A stretch of 64,000 nt of DNA, taken from positions 23,443-87,442 of the forward strand of contig DHBY01000061.1 of assembly GCA_002398845.1 (NCBI GenBank), read 5' to 3'. Positions 1 through 8,457 of this stretch are shown here, piece by piece. The position numbers and the translations under genes were made by a program. A model generated the notes under the pieces. It searched no databases and was not told the origin of the DNA. It saw only the letters and a program-made list of their open reading frames with translations. Source of the stretch: Firmicutes bacterium UBA4916. Its GTDB lineage: Bacteria; Bacillota; Clostridia; Tissierellales; Tepidimicrobiaceae. Numbering within the stretch: position 1 is the stretch's first letter; each line of letters begins with the position of its first letter.

Positions 1-189
1 AAATTTATTATTTTCCCTTTTGTTTTTATCAAATGGATACAGCTCAGGCTTAAATAATCCAAATAGATAAGAGGTTGAAATATTTAATCTGCTATTGTCA
101 CTACTATATGTATATTTAATTTCAAATTTGACAGGTAGATATAGAAGGGAAAAAAAGAATATAGGTATAAGGACTAGTAGGTATTTCAT
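1..189 (-). CDS. DUF2953 protein, N-terminal part only (cut by window edge)
   Basis: The first 63 codons of a gene that runs off the left edge. The ATG at 189-187 follows AGAGGTGA with good spacing. The product starts with one hydrophobic helix (LLVLIPIFFFSLLYLPV) followed by a beta-rich stretch ending LFGLFKPELYPF. This matches the start of DUF2953 proteins, which sit between scpB and ytfJ/gerW in many Clostridia and are linked to sporulation. The exact role is unknown. It lies downstream of the scpAB terminator, so it probably has its own promoter. The family call rests on a short segment and on gene order. Confidence 0.7.
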   Translation of the reverse strand, partial: MKYLLVLIPIFFFSLLYLPVKFEIKYTYSSDNSRLNISTSYLFGLFKPELYPFDKNKRENNKF

Positions 190-246
190 GGTTTCACCTC
201 TATAATATTTTCAAATTTACTATTATTAATATCTTTCCAAAAAATA

Positions 247-277
247 AAAGAATAATACATCTTTTGTATTATTCTTT
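247..277 (-). terminator. Intrinsic terminator of the scpA-scpB operon
   Basis: A 12-bp perfect stem (AAAGAATAATAC / GTATTATTCTTT) with a 7-nt loop. On the minus strand it is followed by CTTTTATTTTTT. It begins just after the scpB stop codon. Confidence 0.85.
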
Positions 278-283
278 TAAATC

Positions 284-817
284 CTAGATTTCTTGTTCTT
301 CAATCTTAAAATCCTTAAGAGGCGGTAAATCACTTAAACTTTCTAAACCAAAATATCTAAGAAACTCTTGGGTAGTACCATATATTATTGGGCGGCCTGT
401 TCTTTCCAATCTTCCTTTTTCTTTTATTAAGTCTTTATTTAATAAAGTTTCTACAGCTTTATCACATCTAACTCCCCTAATTGCCTCTATTTCATTTTTC
501 GTAATAGGTTGTCTGTAGGCAATTATTGATAAAGTTTCTAAAGCAGCAGTAGAAAGGCTTTTAGTGTTTTTTTGTTGTGATAATTTAGAAATCCATTGAT
601 AATGTTCTGGCCTTGTTGATAATTGATAGTTATTTATTACTCGGATTATTTGCAATCCTCTTCTATTGAAATCAAATTCATCTATCATCTCGTCAAGTGT
701 TTCTTCTATTTTTTTTTCATCTATCTCTAAAATAGTTGATATATCCTTTAGGGACAAGGGATCCCCCCAAACAAATAATAATGCTTCTATTACTGCTTTT
801 AATTCTCTTTCATCCAT
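284..817 (-). CDS. scpB: Segregation and condensation protein B
   Basis: ScpB is the winged-helix partner of the kleisin ScpA in the bacterial SMC complex, which compacts and segregates the chromosome at origins. The product is about 177 residues, a normal family length. The ALLFVWGDPLSL segment is near residues 13-24 and the family signature YRQPITKNEIEAIRG is near residues 102-116. The ATG at 817 sits 8 nt after AAAGGGTG; a TTG one codon earlier (820) is an alternative. The start lies immediately after the scpA stop, so the two are probably translationally coupled. A terminator follows. Confidence 0.95.
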   Translation of the reverse strand: MDERELKAVIEALLFVWGDPLSLKDISTILEIDEKKIEETLDEMIDEFDFNRRGLQIIRVINNYQLSTRPEHYQWISKLSQQKNTKSLSTAALETLSIIAYRQPITKNEIEAIRGVRCDKAVETLLNKDLIKEKGRLERTGRPIIYGTTQEFLRYFGLESLSDLPPLKDFKIEEQEI

Positions 818-820
818 CAA

Positions 821-1570
821 TTAAACACCCTTTTCCTCTCTCCTACTAATTATAATATCTGAAAAATTATCTTCTTGATAGATTGTAATATATTTCATTC
901 TTATCAGTTCAAGTAAAGATAAAAAGGTTACGACTATCTCTTTGCGATTAGAACTTGCATCAAACAAACTGCTAAACTTAATTACTTCTTTTTCATTTAA
1001 TTTTTCTTTAATCTTTTCTATGCATTCGTCTAATGTATACTCTTCTTTTTGAATTTCATTAATATTAATAGAACCTTGATTGTTTTTATTTTTTATTAGC
1101 AATTTATTTAATACCTTTACTAATTCATCTAAATCCATTTCCTCCAACTCTTTATCTTCTTCTACATAATATGAAAGCTCCTCTTTAGGTTTATAATATA
1201 CTTTCTTTTGAGTCTCTTCAAATCCCCGCAATTCTTGAGAAACATATTTATATTTTTTATATTCAACCAACCTTCTAACTAGCTCTAGTCTAGGGTCTAA
1301 TTCTTCCATTTCTAACTGTTCACCATGGTTTTCTTTCTTAACCTGAGGTAATAGCATTTTAGATTTTATTTCTAACAAAGTAGAGGCCATTACTAAAAAC
1401 TCGCTGGTTACTTCTAAATCTAATTCTTCCATCTTGTTTATATAATCCATATACTGTTCTGTTATCCTATTAATCGGTATATCATAAATATCAATTTGTG
1501 CTTTATCAATAAGATGTAATAACAGATCCATAGGACCTTCAAAAAATTCTAAAACAACTTTATATCCCAT
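821..1570 (-). CDS. scpA: Segregation and condensation protein A (kleisin)
   Basis: The kleisin subunit of the SMC-ScpA-ScpB condensin. It bridges the SMC heads, with its N terminus binding the SMC neck and its C terminus the cap of the other head. The hallmark FEGPMDLLLHLI is at residues 10-21, followed by the IDIYDIPI segment. The middle is acidic and rich in E/K, and the C-terminal winged helix (FLSLLELIRMKYI) is present. The length of 249 residues is typical. The ATG at 1570 follows AGGAG with 7-nt spacing. It is the first gene of the pair, 15 nt downstream of the site-2 protease gene. Confidence 0.95.
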   Translation of the reverse strand: MGYKVVLEFFEGPMDLLLHLIDKAQIDIYDIPINRITEQYMDYINKMEELDLEVTSEFLVMASTLLEIKSKMLLPQVKKENHGEQLEMEELDPRLELVRRLVEYKKYKYVSQELRGFEETQKKVYYKPKEELSYYVEEDKELEEMDLDELVKVLNKLLIKNKNNQGSININEIQKEEYTLDECIEKIKEKLNEKEVIKFSSLFDASSNRKEIVVTFLSLLELIRMKYITIYQEDNFSDIIISRREEKGV

Positions 1571-1585
1571 ATAAAAACTCCTAAA

Positions 1586-2179
1586 TTAGCCTATTATTTT
1601 GACTAACATGTTCAAACTAAAGTCAATAAAAGGCCCCAATATTTTATCTATTGTATTTGTAACTATTAAAATTATTAATATGAAATATAAGTATTTTTCA
1701 TATTTATAAAAAAAGTATTCATATTTAACAGGTAGTAAACTTGCTATTACCTTTGACCCATCTAACGGAGGAAAAGGTAGTAGATTAAATACTCCTAACA
1801 TTATATTATACCATAACATAATTATCAAAACATTAAATAATATATTATTAGTTATAATACCTGATGATATAATAAATCCTACAATTATTGCCATTAAAAA
1901 ATTTGAAAAAGGCCCCGCTAAAGATACTAATATGGTATCTCTTTTCCTATTCTTGAAATTTAACGAATTGATTGGCACAGGCTTGGCCCATCCAAACTTA
2001 AAAACTAATAAACAAATAAATCCTACTAAGTCTATATGTTTTAAGGGGTTTAAAGATAATCTCCCTGATTTTTTAGCTGTATCATCCCCTAATAGGTAAG
2101 CAACATACCCATGAGAGACTTCATGAATAATTATTGCCACTAATAAACCAGGTAAATTCAATAAAAATTTATATTTCAT
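1586..2179 (-). CDS. Site-2 protease family (M50) membrane metalloprotease, YwhC-like
   Basis: An intramembrane zinc metalloprotease of the M50 family. The first helix carries HEVSHG (HExxH zinc motif, about residues 19-24), and the late motif PFPPLDGSK supplies the third metal ligand. The 197 residues are almost all hydrophobic, with about five transmembrane segments, as in small M50 proteins of the YwhC/YdiL-like branch. The RBS AGAGG precedes the ATG. It is unlikely to be SpoIVFB, because it lies next to scpAB and lacks a SpoIVFA neighbour. The substrate cannot be read from the sequence. Confidence 0.88.
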   Translation of the reverse strand: MKYKFLLNLPGLLVAIIIHEVSHGYVAYLLGDDTAKKSGRLSLNPLKHIDLVGFICLLVFKFGWAKPVPINSLNFKNRKRDTILVSLAGPFSNFLMAIIVGFIISSGIITNNILFNVLIIMLWYNIMLGVFNLLPFPPLDGSKVIASLLPVKYEYFFYKYEKYLYFILIILIVTNTIDKILGPFIDFSLNMLVKIIG

Positions 2180-2210
2180 ATTTTAACCTCTTTCTCATTA
2201 AAATTAGCAT

Positions 2211-2234
2211 AACCTCGACCTAATAGCCGAGGTT
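2211..2234 (-). terminator. Hairpin downstream of dacF, weak terminator candidate
   Basis: A 7-bp GC-containing stem (AACCTCG / CGAGGTT) around a 10-nt loop in the 112-nt gap after the dacF stop. No clear U-tract follows, so termination is uncertain. Confidence 0.4.
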
Positions 2235-2291
2235 TAATTATCTTTACTCTATTCTATAATGTTTTTGTAAAAAATACAAACATATATTATT

Positions 2292-3449
2292 CTATTTATT
2301 AATTAAAAGACTTTTAACCGTTTTTTTAAGCATTTCCTTAAATCCTGCTTTTTCTACATTGGTTTTGGAAACCAATTTAATATTATCCATTTCATTACCA
2401 TCAATTTTAACCACCAAATTACCTATTGCTTCCCCTTCTTGTATTGGGCTTTCAACAAATTCAGGCAATAATATTTCCTTTTCCATATTTCCACCCTTAC
2501 CTTTAGGCAGCAGTATGTAGCTATCTCTTTCTAATGCTGCTTCTATATATTCCATATTTCCTTTATGGACTGGGACTTTTCCAAATACATCACCTTTTCT
2601 ACCTACAGGTATAGAATCATAATTTGCAAATCCATAATCTAAAAGCTTCATGCTTTCTTCAAATCTAATTTTAGAAGTTTCACTACCTAATACAACTGCT
2701 ATTAGTTGTAAATTACCTCTTTTAGCTGATGCAGAAAGACAAAATCCTGCTTCATTGGTAGAACCAGTCTTTATTCCTGTAGTACCTTGGTAGTCCTTGA
2801 TTAAACTATTTGTGTTAACTAAACTTGCTATCTTATCTTTTTTCTTTCCTACTTTCATTTCATCCATATAAACAGTTAACCAATCATGAATTTTCTTATG
2901 TTTTAATAGTTCTTTAGACATTAGTGCTACATCATGGGCTGATACATAATGGTCCTTATGAGGTAGTCCTGTTGAATTTACAAAATTAGTGTTTTTCATG
3001 TCCAGGGATTTTGCTTTTTCATTCATCATTTTCACAAAAGATTCTTCACTCCCAGATATATGTTCTGCTAAAGCCACGGCAGCATCGTTAGCAGATCTTA
3101 AGCAAATAGCTTTAAATAGATCTTCTACGGTTTGAGTCTCTCCCTCTTCAAGCCAAAGTTGACTTCCCCCCATTCCTGCTGCATGGGCAGATATTCTTAC
3201 TTCATCAGATAGCTCGATTTTCCCACCTTCTAATGCTTCCATACCTAATAGAAGGGTCATGATTTTGCTAATGCTTGCAGGGGGTAGCTTATCATTAGAA
3301 TTCTTTTCATATATCACCTCGCCTGTATAATAGTCTATAAGGATAGCAGACTTTGCATTTATATTAAATTCTTCTTCAGCAAAAGCGCCTGCTATAAAAG
3401 TAAACAGAAAAATGGGCAATAAAATTACTGTGACAATTCTCTTATCCAC
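2292..3449 (-). CDS. dacF: D-alanyl-D-alanine carboxypeptidase, DacF type
   Basis: A serine-type D,D-carboxypeptidase (family S11) that trims the terminal D-Ala of peptidoglycan stem peptides; in spore-formers DacF acts on spore cortex. The active-site motifs are all visible: SISK (SxxK), SAND (SxN) and KTGST (KTG). A C-terminal PBP5-type beta domain follows, with an amphipathic tail. The GTG at 3449-3447 is chosen because GGGAGG lies 7 nt upstream; it opens a clean signal peptide (VDKRIVTVILLPIFLF...AFA). An ATG 15 nt upstream (3464) lies directly before that RBS and is unlikely. The mature protein is about 360 residues. Confidence 0.93.
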   Translation of the reverse strand: MDKRIVTVILLPIFLFTFIAGAFAEEEFNINAKSAILIDYYTGEVIYEKNSNDKLPPASISKIMTLLLGMEALEGGKIELSDEVRISAHAAGMGGSQLWLEEGETQTVEDLFKAICLRSANDAAVALAEHISGSEESFVKMMNEKAKSLDMKNTNFVNSTGLPHKDHYVSAHDVALMSKELLKHKKIHDWLTVYMDEMKVGKKKDKIASLVNTNSLIKDYQGTTGIKTGSTNEAGFCLSASAKRGNLQLIAVVLGSETSKIRFEESMKLLDYGFANYDSIPVGRKGDVFGKVPVHKGNMEYIEAALERDSYILLPKGKGGNMEKEILLPEFVESPIQEGEAIGNLVVKIDGNEMDNIKLVSKTNVEKAGFKEMLKKTVKSLLINK

Positions 3450-3479
3450 CAAATTACCTCCCATAAATATATTTACTTT

Positions 3480-3508
3480 TATATTGTCCACTTAACCGCT
3501 ATTTATAC
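3480..3508 (-). promoter_or_regulatory. Candidate sigma-F/G promoter of dacF
   Basis: On the minus strand, GTATA (3508-3504) is separated by 14 nt from GGACAATATA (3489-3480). This resembles the forespore consensus (GYATA, then GGnnAnAnT) with a spacer one base short. DacF is sigma-F-dependent in Bacillus subtilis, which supports the reading. Confidence 0.35.
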
Positions 3509-3554
3509 AATCCATAGTGGGTCTTCTATTACTTTCCAATGTAATAAATTCCAC

Positions 3555-3582
3555 ATTATATGTTAGCCTATAATTAGAACAA
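3555..3582 (-). promoter_or_regulatory. Candidate sigma-A promoter upstream of dacF
   Basis: TTGTTC (3582-3577), a 16-nt spacer and a perfect TATAAT (3560-3555) on the minus strand, about 105 nt before the dacF start. Confidence 0.4.
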
Positions 3583-3618
3583 AATAGGTTATTTCACAAT
3601 GATTTTATGATAAAAGCC

Positions 3619-3659
3619 AAAAGCCTGAAAACCTTATTATATCTAAGATTCAGGCTTTT
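3619..3659 (-). terminator. Terminator after the phosphatase-fold membrane protein gene
   Basis: An 11-bp perfect stem AAAAGCCTGAA / TTCAGGCTTTT with a 19-nt loop, 60 nt after the stop codon at 3722. It is followed on the minus strand by GGCTTTTATC. Confidence 0.65.
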
Positions 3660-3721
3660 CTTGCTTAGGTCTTGCTGCAAAAATTAATTTATAATTTAAA
3701 CTTGAAGATTTATTAATAAAA

Positions 3722-5959
3722 CTAATTTAACTGGATATCATTTATTAATACTCCTAATGGTATGAATAAATAGATTAACATCAAAGCTGCAGCTATGGTA
3801 CCTGTATCATTAAATAAGAATACAACTATTCCACCTAATAAAATTATAATAAACCCCTTAAACAAATTGGTATAATCCTTACGAATTTTAGCTAAAGCTT
3901 CGCTCTTATATTTATATAATAAAATCATTAAAATAATTTGCATAAATAAAATGATATTCCATGAAGCATGAAATAGATTCCAGAAAACTTGTTTTAATTT
4001 AGTGCCAATTATTTCAAAAAGTTTACTTAAGCCGCCTGTTGTTAAAGACATTAATGCCTTTCCCGCATGGGTGGGGTTTGGATTAAATAGAGCATCTAAT
4101 CCAGCTAATACAATAATGCCTATAATAACCCCAACCATCATAATGACTATTTTCTTAAAAGAAAATTTTTTGTCTGAAATTATTAGTATTGCTAATAAAA
4201 CAACTATTGCAGCAGACAATGTTCCACCCATATTAGCACCAAAAAAAGGACTAAGAGCTATTATCACCAAAAACATATAAAAAAGTATAGATATAGTCAT
4301 AGTAGGTTTTTTAATTTTGTATAGCTGAAATAATGAAAAAAGTCCCAATAAAGTGGAGCCTAATAATATGCCCATATAATCATTACCTATGCCGTAAAAT
4401 CTACCACCTGCAATAGCATCTGAGCCTAAAGGAGAAATAATCATCAATTTTTTTATAAAGTAAATATCTACCATTATAAATATACTAGTTGCCAATCCTA
4501 AAATAGACATAGCCATTAAATTTTGACTAAAAATTTTATTTAAAATATAAGCTATAACAAAAGCAATACCAAAAACATAAATAATATCCAAAATTATAAA
4601 TTTATAACCAAATAGTGAAACAGTCATCATGGTTAAAGGTGTTGCCATTATAGTTAAGCTTAAATAATTTAGAAATTTATTAGAAAATCCTTTCCATTTT
4701 GTAAATTGAGGTAAATAAAATCCAATTAAACATATACCTACTAAAATAATAAAAATCCAATGGAAAACCTTGCGGTACTTTCTTATATATAAAAATTGTG
4801 CTTGATTGTTAAGAAGAGTATGTGTTGATTCCTCACTATGTACTGCCTCCATTGGTTCCCCAATAAAACTTTTAGTTTCAACAGCATTAAAGAAATTGAG
4901 TATAGTAGGCACAAAATCAAAATTTGTAACCAAACCCTCTCTACGAGTAGTCTTTGAGGTTAGTAATCCTTTTTCAGTATTGCTTCCCGACATAATAATA
5001 GGGGTTAAAGCAAAGTTGCCTTCGTTTGTCATTTCCTTGGAGGGATTAGGACTTATCACCATAAATAATGCATCCTTTAAATTTACCTTTTCCATAACTT
5101 CCCCAAGGAATAAATCAGCTCGCTCAATGGCCTTTGTTGTTTGCTTTTTCACAGCAAGTTCCGTAGCTAATCGATCATTTTTTTGAACCCTTACAGTATC
5201 TCCATAATCTATAAATAATATATCTACATTAGGTAAAATACGTTCTACTTCCTTTAAAAGTTTATCTGAATTTAATCTAATACCACCTAAGACATTAGTA
5301 TCAGCAATTAACAAATTAGAATCTATATAACCAAAAGGAATTACACCATTTTCATCCATAGCTAACATAGTGGCTTCTCTAGCCGATGTATCATAATCAC
5401 TATTTCCCACAATCCCAATTGAAAGATTGTTTTCCTTAGCTATTTTGCCTAAAAGTCCAATTTGATTATTAGGCGTAACATCTGTTGCAGTTTTTTCTAT
5501 ATCTCCAATAGCAATATTTATTATTTCACCCTCTGGAGTAGCTTTTCCTGTATATGATTTATAAAGATCACTTGCAGTAATATATTCAGATATTAAACTA
5601 TTGCCTGATATATAATCTGGTAAAGGAAACATCTCATCCCTAGAGAAAGCTAATCCACCTTTAGTGGAAGCCAAAGTTCTTGTTCCCATACCCAGGCTAA
5701 GATATGTACTTCCCCTATTTGATATACTTGACTTTGCTCGAGTATTCATAAGTCCAATAGCTCCATTTTCTAGCAGCATGTTTATGTTTGGAATATCACT
5801 ATTAAGCATATCTTCTAAACTAATCTGGTCTAATATAAGTATAATAGCCTTTTTATCTCCATCAGCATTAGCCTTTGAAATTGGCATGCCTAAAACCAGA
5901 CATACGGCTAAAGATAAAGTAAATATATATTTAAAAATAGGCCTCCAATTTTTTTGCAA
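3722..5959 (-). CDS. Alkaline-phosphatase-fold extracytoplasmic domain fused to a polytopic membrane domain, function unknown
   Basis: A 745-residue envelope protein. An N-terminal signal/anchor (residues 10-30) is followed by an extracytoplasmic domain resembling the alkaline phosphatase superfamily. Supporting marks are ILILDQIS with a likely metal Asp at 44, the NRGSTYLSLGMGTR segment at the nucleophile position (81-94), DILFIDYGDT (246-255) and a closing NFDFVPTIL (347-354). The usual DHG motif appears as SPN (303-305), so the metal site may be incomplete. Residues 400-745 hold about ten transmembrane helices. Translation starts at TTG 5959, 9 nt after GGGAGG. Substrate and activity are not known. 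Confidence 0.72.
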   Translation of the reverse strand: MQKNWRPIFKYIFTLSLAVCLVLGMPISKANADGDKKAIILILDQISLEDMLNSDIPNINMLLENGAIGLMNTRAKSSISNRGSTYLSLGMGTRTLASTKGGLAFSRDEMFPLPDYISGNSLISEYITASDLYKSYTGKATPEGEIINIAIGDIEKTATDVTPNNQIGLLGKIAKENNLSIGIVGNSDYDTSAREATMLAMDENGVIPFGYIDSNLLIADTNVLGGIRLNSDKLLKEVERILPNVDILFIDYGDTVRVQKNDRLATELAVKKQTTKAIERADLFLGEVMEKVNLKDALFMVISPNPSKEMTNEGNFALTPIIMSGSNTEKGLLTSKTTRREGLVTNFDFVPTILNFFNAVETKSFIGEPMEAVHSEESTHTLLNNQAQFLYIRKYRKVFHWIFIILVGICLIGFYLPQFTKWKGFSNKFLNYLSLTIMATPLTMMTVSLFGYKFIILDIIYVFGIAFVIAYILNKIFSQNLMAMSILGLATSIFIMVDIYFIKKLMIISPLGSDAIAGGRFYGIGNDYMGILLGSTLLGLFSLFQLYKIKKPTMTISILFYMFLVIIALSPFFGANMGGTLSAAIVVLLAILIISDKKFSFKKIVIMMVGVIIGIIVLAGLDALFNPNPTHAGKALMSLTTGGLSKLFEIIGTKLKQVFWNLFHASWNIILFMQIILMILLYKYKSEALAKIRKDYTNLFKGFIIILLGGIVVFLFNDTGTIAAALMLIYLFIPLGVLINDIQLN

Positions 5960-6245
5960 TTTGATGTTCCTCCCTTAAAATAATTTTCATAATACAATTT
6001 AAAGGACTAATGGCAAAGTAGAAAAACTTTAAATTATATAATGAAACTTTCATCCACAATATTCTAATATATATGATCCTAAAAGTCAATTTTACTAATT
6101 CCCTAGATTTAATGAATTATTCTTATAATAATTATATAAATAGGCAGCAGTTTACTGCCTATTCCTAATCCATTATTATTTTAACACCTAATATGTTTTT
6201 AATCCCTTTGTTTCTTGGAAATTTTTTGTAATTATGCTGCTTAAA
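5960..6245. other. Intergenic region with one small hairpin, no gene seen
   Basis: About 290 nt between the pdp terminator and the start of the phosphatase-fold gene. I see no coding frame with a plausible RBS. It is very AT-rich and must contain the promoter for the 745-residue protein. A 9-bp hairpin AATAGGCAG / CTGCCTATT lies at 6139-6163 and is not followed by a convincing U-tract. Confidence 0.5.
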
Positions 6246-6283
6246 AAAGCATCCTAAAATCCTTTTTGATTTTAAGATGCTTT
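6246..6283 (-). terminator. Terminator of the nucleoside phosphorylase operon
   Basis: A 16-nt arm on each side (15 pairs, one mismatch) with a 6-nt loop, just after the pdp stop codon. It is followed on the minus strand by a run of six T. Confidence 0.9.
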
Positions 6284-6287
6284 AAAC

Positions 6288-7613
6288 TTAATATAACTCA
6301 ACTCCATTTTTGGTAACCAATCCATATACTAGTTTCTTAGCCTTTTCATTTTTATCGCCAATAATATATAGATTTCTAAGTTTTTCTCTAACTTCTTTAG
6401 CCTTAGCCATATCATTAGCATGTACATAAGCTAGAGTATCTCCGATATCAACTTTATCGTCAACTTTTTTATTCAATACAATCCCTGCCGATAAATCAAT
6501 AACTGAAGCCATAGTCTCCCTTCCTGCTCCTAGCGTTAAAGCACATTTGCCTACTTCTTCAGCATTCAATGATTTTACATAGCCTTTTTTATGACTTTCC
6601 ACACTAATAATATGATTTGCTTTAGGAAGCAATTTTACATTTTCAATATATTTTATATCTCCACCTTGATATTTTACTAATTCAATAAATTTATTGTATG
6701 CAGCTTTAGACCTTATAGTTTCTTCTAATATTGCTCTTCCTTCTTTTCCATCTTTAACCCGTTTTGATAACAATAATAATCTAGTGCCTAATTGAAGACA
6801 AAGTTCATATAGATCCTTAGCTCCATGCCCTTTTAATGTTTCTATAGCTTCTTTGACCTCTAAAGCATTACCAACGGCCATACCCAAAGGTTCATCCATA
6901 TTAGTAATCAAAGCTATTGTTTCCCTGCCATATCCCGTTCCTATATCTACCATTTCTTCTGCTAATCTTATTGCATCATCTATGTTTTTCATAAAAGCAC
7001 CACTGCCTACCTTTACGTCCAAAATAATTGCATCTGAACCTATAGCAAGCTTTTTACTCATTATACTACTAGCAATTAGTGATATATTCTCAACTGTAGC
7101 AGTAACATCTCTTAAAGAATAAAACTTTTTGTCTGCTGGAGTAATATTAGCAGTTTGACTGCATAAAGAAATATTTATCTTATTTGAATTATTAATAAAT
7201 TCGTCGGTGGTCAATTCTACTTTAAAGCCCTTAATGGATTCTAATTTATCTAATGTTCCTCCGGTATGTCCTAAGCCTCTTCCAGACATTTTAACAAAAG
7301 GAACACCACAGGCTGCTACCATTGGCCCTAAAATTAAAGTCGTAGTGTCCCCTACTCCTCCTGTTGAGTGTTTATCAACTTTTATTCCTTTTATTTTAGA
7401 TAAATCAACCGTATCTCCAGAATTAATCATAGCTCTAGTTAAGTCGAGGGTTTCTCTTTTATTCATTTTGTTAAAAAAGATTGCCATAAATAAAGCAGAT
7501 ATTTGATAATCAGGAATTTGTCCATTGGTATAGTTTTCAACAAAGTAATTTATTTCCTCTGTAGTAAGCTCTTCTCCATCTCTTTTTCCCTTAATAATAT
7601 CATAAATCCTCAT
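6288..7613 (-). CDS. pdp: Pyrimidine-nucleoside phosphorylase
   Basis: Cleaves uridine, deoxyuridine and thymidine with phosphate to the free base and (deoxy)ribose-1-phosphate. The signature KHSTGGVGD, for phosphate binding, is near residues 80-88, followed by the glycine-rich GRGLGHTGGTLDKLE. About 441 residues is the normal length. The ATG at 7613 follows GGGGTG with 6-nt spacing and is preferred over an upstream in-frame GTG (7622). It lies 14 nt after the purine nucleoside phosphorylase gene and ends at a strong terminator, so xerD-PNP-pdp looks like one salvage operon. Confidence 0.96.
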   Translation of the reverse strand: MRIYDIIKGKRDGEELTTEEINYFVENYTNGQIPDYQISALFMAIFFNKMNKRETLDLTRAMINSGDTVDLSKIKGIKVDKHSTGGVGDTTTLILGPMVAACGVPFVKMSGRGLGHTGGTLDKLESIKGFKVELTTDEFINNSNKINISLCSQTANITPADKKFYSLRDVTATVENISLIASSIMSKKLAIGSDAIILDVKVGSGAFMKNIDDAIRLAEEMVDIGTGYGRETIALITNMDEPLGMAVGNALEVKEAIETLKGHGAKDLYELCLQLGTRLLLLSKRVKDGKEGRAILEETIRSKAAYNKFIELVKYQGGDIKYIENVKLLPKANHIISVESHKKGYVKSLNAEEVGKCALTLGAGRETMASVIDLSAGIVLNKKVDDKVDIGDTLAYVHANDMAKAKEVREKLRNLYIIGDKNEKAKKLVYGLVTKNGVELY

Positions 7614-7627
7614 ATCTTTCACCCCAA

Positions 7628-8446
7628 TTACATATTATCTAATATTCCAATAACTAGGTTTTCAAACTTTTCTTTTACCATTAATGAAGTTTCTATTACC
7701 TCTTCATGGTTTAATGGTTTGTCTAGTATTCCTGCAGCCATGTTAGTTATACATGATATACCCAATACTCTAATATTTTGATGAGAAGCTGCAATAACCT
7801 CTGGTACCGTTGACATACCTACGGCTGATGCCCCTAAAATCCTAGCTAATTTTACCTCTGAAGGAGTTTCATATGTAGGACCAGTAAACCACATATATAC
7901 GCCTTCTTGTAGTGGTATATTAAGCCTCTTTCCTACATCTTTAGCCAAAGCTATCAATCCTTTATCATATACCCTAGTCATATCTACAAATCTTGGTCCA
8001 AGTTCATTGTAGTTTTTGCCAATCAATGGGTTTTGTCCTGTAAAGTTAATATGATCACTAATAATCATCAAATCTCCAGGAGAAAAGCTCTCATTAACTC
8101 CACCTGCAGCATTAGTAACTATCAAATTTTCTATTCCCAATTCTATCATAACCCTAACTGGAAATACTACTTCACTTAAGGGATATCCTTCGTAGTAATG
8201 AAATCTTCCTTGCATAGCAATTACATTTTTACCTCCTAAGGTACCAATGATTAACTGTCCCTTATGGCCTTCTACAGTTGATACAGGAAAATTTGGTATG
8301 TCTTTATAATTAATTGTTATAGGATTTTCTATTTTTTCACCTAAACTTCCCAATCCTGAACCTAAAATCAAACCAATACTTGGTTTTTTCCTACATTTAC
8401 CTTTAATATAATTTACACTTTCATTAATCTTTTCCATATAGTTCAT
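7628..8446 (-). CDS. punA: Purine nucleoside phosphorylase (trimeric, PNP-I)
   Basis: Phosphorolysis of guanosine, inosine and their deoxy forms. The family motifs are visible: GLILGSGLG near residues 25-33 (phosphate loop), GRFHYYEG near 80-87, TNAAGGVN near 112-119, and the purine-site region with GMSTVPE and ITNMAAG. The length of 272 residues fits the low-molecular-mass trimeric class and not the hexameric DeoD class. The ATG at 8446 sits 7 nt after AGGAGG; that RBS overlaps the end of xerD. It forms a salvage pair with pdp downstream. Confidence 0.96.
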   Translation of the reverse strand: MNYMEKINESVNYIKGKCRKKPSIGLILGSGLGSLGEKIENPITINYKDIPNFPVSTVEGHKGQLIIGTLGGKNVIAMQGRFHYYEGYPLSEVVFPVRVMIELGIENLIVTNAAGGVNESFSPGDLMIISDHINFTGQNPLIGKNYNELGPRFVDMTRVYDKGLIALAKDVGKRLNIPLQEGVYMWFTGPTYETPSEVKLARILGASAVGMSTVPEVIAASHQNIRVLGISCITNMAAGILDKPLNHEEVIETSLMVKEKFENLVIGILDNM

Positions 8447-8457
8447 ATTTTTACCTC

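Noticed and set aside
1586..2179. The site-2 protease as SpoIVFB
   Set aside because: No SpoIVFA gene adjoins it, there is no CBS domain, and the context (scpA-scpB) fits the YwhC-type family.
6139..6163. Hairpin as a transcription terminator
   Set aside because: A 9-bp stem exists but neither strand has a convincing U-tract and a much better terminator lies 90 nt away at 6246.
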